A stretch of 64,000 nucleotides of DNA from Enoplolaimus lenunculus (lineage: Eukaryota > Nematoda > Enoplea > Enoplida > Thoracostomopsidae). Numbering within the stretch: position 1 is the first letter of the stretch; every line of letters starts with the position of its first letter. Below the pieces are notes generated by a model. The model did not search any database. It saw only the letters and a list, made by a program, of their open reading frames with translations, and was not told the DNA's origin. The position numbers and the translations under genes were made by a program. The DNA is taken from the NCBI GenBank assembly GCA_030248215.1, contig JASANG010003644.1, positions 1 through 64,000 of the forward strand, read 5' to 3'. This document shows positions 63,736-64,000 of this stretch, piece after piece.

Positions 63736-64000
63736 CCGAGGGGGCTCTCACGTCTTGTGGTGATTTAGTACTATATATACGTGTTACAATTGTTAAACAC
63801 TGTGCGATATATATTATTTAACGTATATACACTGCGCTTAATAGTTGCCTATGGGCAACTCAATGTGAGAAGGGGATATAAATAGTAAACTGAAAAAATT
63901 TCGCTTAATTTTCTTCTGCGAATCTGTATAACTAGTTGATTTCTCTTTAATTCCAATTAATCATGATTTTCCTAACCAGATAGTTCCGCAATATTTTTAT

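Noticed and set aside
1-64000. Retrovirus-like, LTR or Polinton elements
   Set aside because: No gag, protease, integrase, envelope, capsid or polB signature and no paired long direct repeats were seen; the only reverse transcriptase belongs to the LINE fragment.
1-64000. CRISPR arrays, bacterial operons or horizontally acquired gene clusters
   Set aside because: Repeats lack repeat-spacer structure and all genes have animal-type introns.

Overview
The window looks like a gene-poor, AT-rich stretch of an animal nuclear genome. Its genes are split into short exons by GT/AG introns, non-coding DNA dominates, and there are many miniature DNA transposons (MITEs), minisatellites, tRNA-derived repeats and one 5'-truncated LINE. 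There are no operons, Shine-Dalgarno sites or CRISPR arrays. The phylum cannot be fixed by reading alone. A compact-to-medium invertebrate genome is likely, and the secreted multi-ShKT gene would suit a tunicate, cnidarian or nematode. The abundant TTAGGC-like hexamers recall nematode telomeres, but here many of them are the core of a MITE, so they say little about phylum.

Three host genes can be assembled exon by exon. (1) On the + strand at 7111-11977, six exons encode a 357-residue secreted protein with five ShKT-like cysteine modules joined by Thr/Pro-rich linkers. Every internal exon is phase 1-1, the classic layout for module shuffling. (2) On the - strand at 24493-15416, about 13 exons encode an LCMT2/TYW4 orthologue, the last-step enzyme of wybutosine modification of tRNA-Phe: an N-terminal SAM-dependent methyltransferase domain followed by a kelch propeller. 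One junction of this gene, around 20640-20740, does not splice cleanly on paper. (3) On the - strand at 48623-39400, 14 exons encode an 866-residue CNNM (ancient conserved domain/cyclin M) membrane protein with signal peptide, DUF21 membrane domain, CBS pair, cNMP-like domain and a Ser/Gly-rich tail. A short acidic terminal exon at 56867-56690 (-) belongs to a fourth, unidentified gene. Two weaker terminal-exon candidates lie at 3081-3269 and 12974-13126.

Mobile DNA is the other main theme. Several hAT-type MITE families with CAGGG... ends and 8-bp target duplications can be delimited exactly (37829-38219, 46508-46898, 38498-39196, 46315-46915, 49041-49383, 43677-43901). One of them sits inside another within a CNNM intron. 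A tandem duplication of the CNNM first exon and its upstream DNA (48498-48944 and 48945-49728) carries a third hAT MITE in the distal copy. Other elements are a hexamer-cored MITE family, a near-perfect foldback hairpin (50621-51260), a ~1.6-kb element with long inverted ends (61650-63280), and the 3' part of an RNase H-bearing LINE (59597-~61150, -).

Layout: 1-7 kb is non-coding with one possible terminal exon and decayed repeats; 7-12 kb is the ShKT gene; 12-15.4 kb holds MITE, low-complexity DNA and a minisatellite; 15.4-24.5 kb is LCMT2; 24.5-39.4 kb is a gene desert with a 1-kb 33-bp minisatellite, a hexamer field and hAT relics; 39.4-48.6 kb is CNNM; 48.6-56.7 kb holds the exon duplication, foldback, tRNA-like repeats and another minisatellite; 56.7-64 kb holds the acidic exon, the LINE and the long-TIR element. 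The three assembled genes act in unrelated processes (secretion or defence-type peptide modules, tRNA modification, Mg2+ handling) and show no sign of working together.
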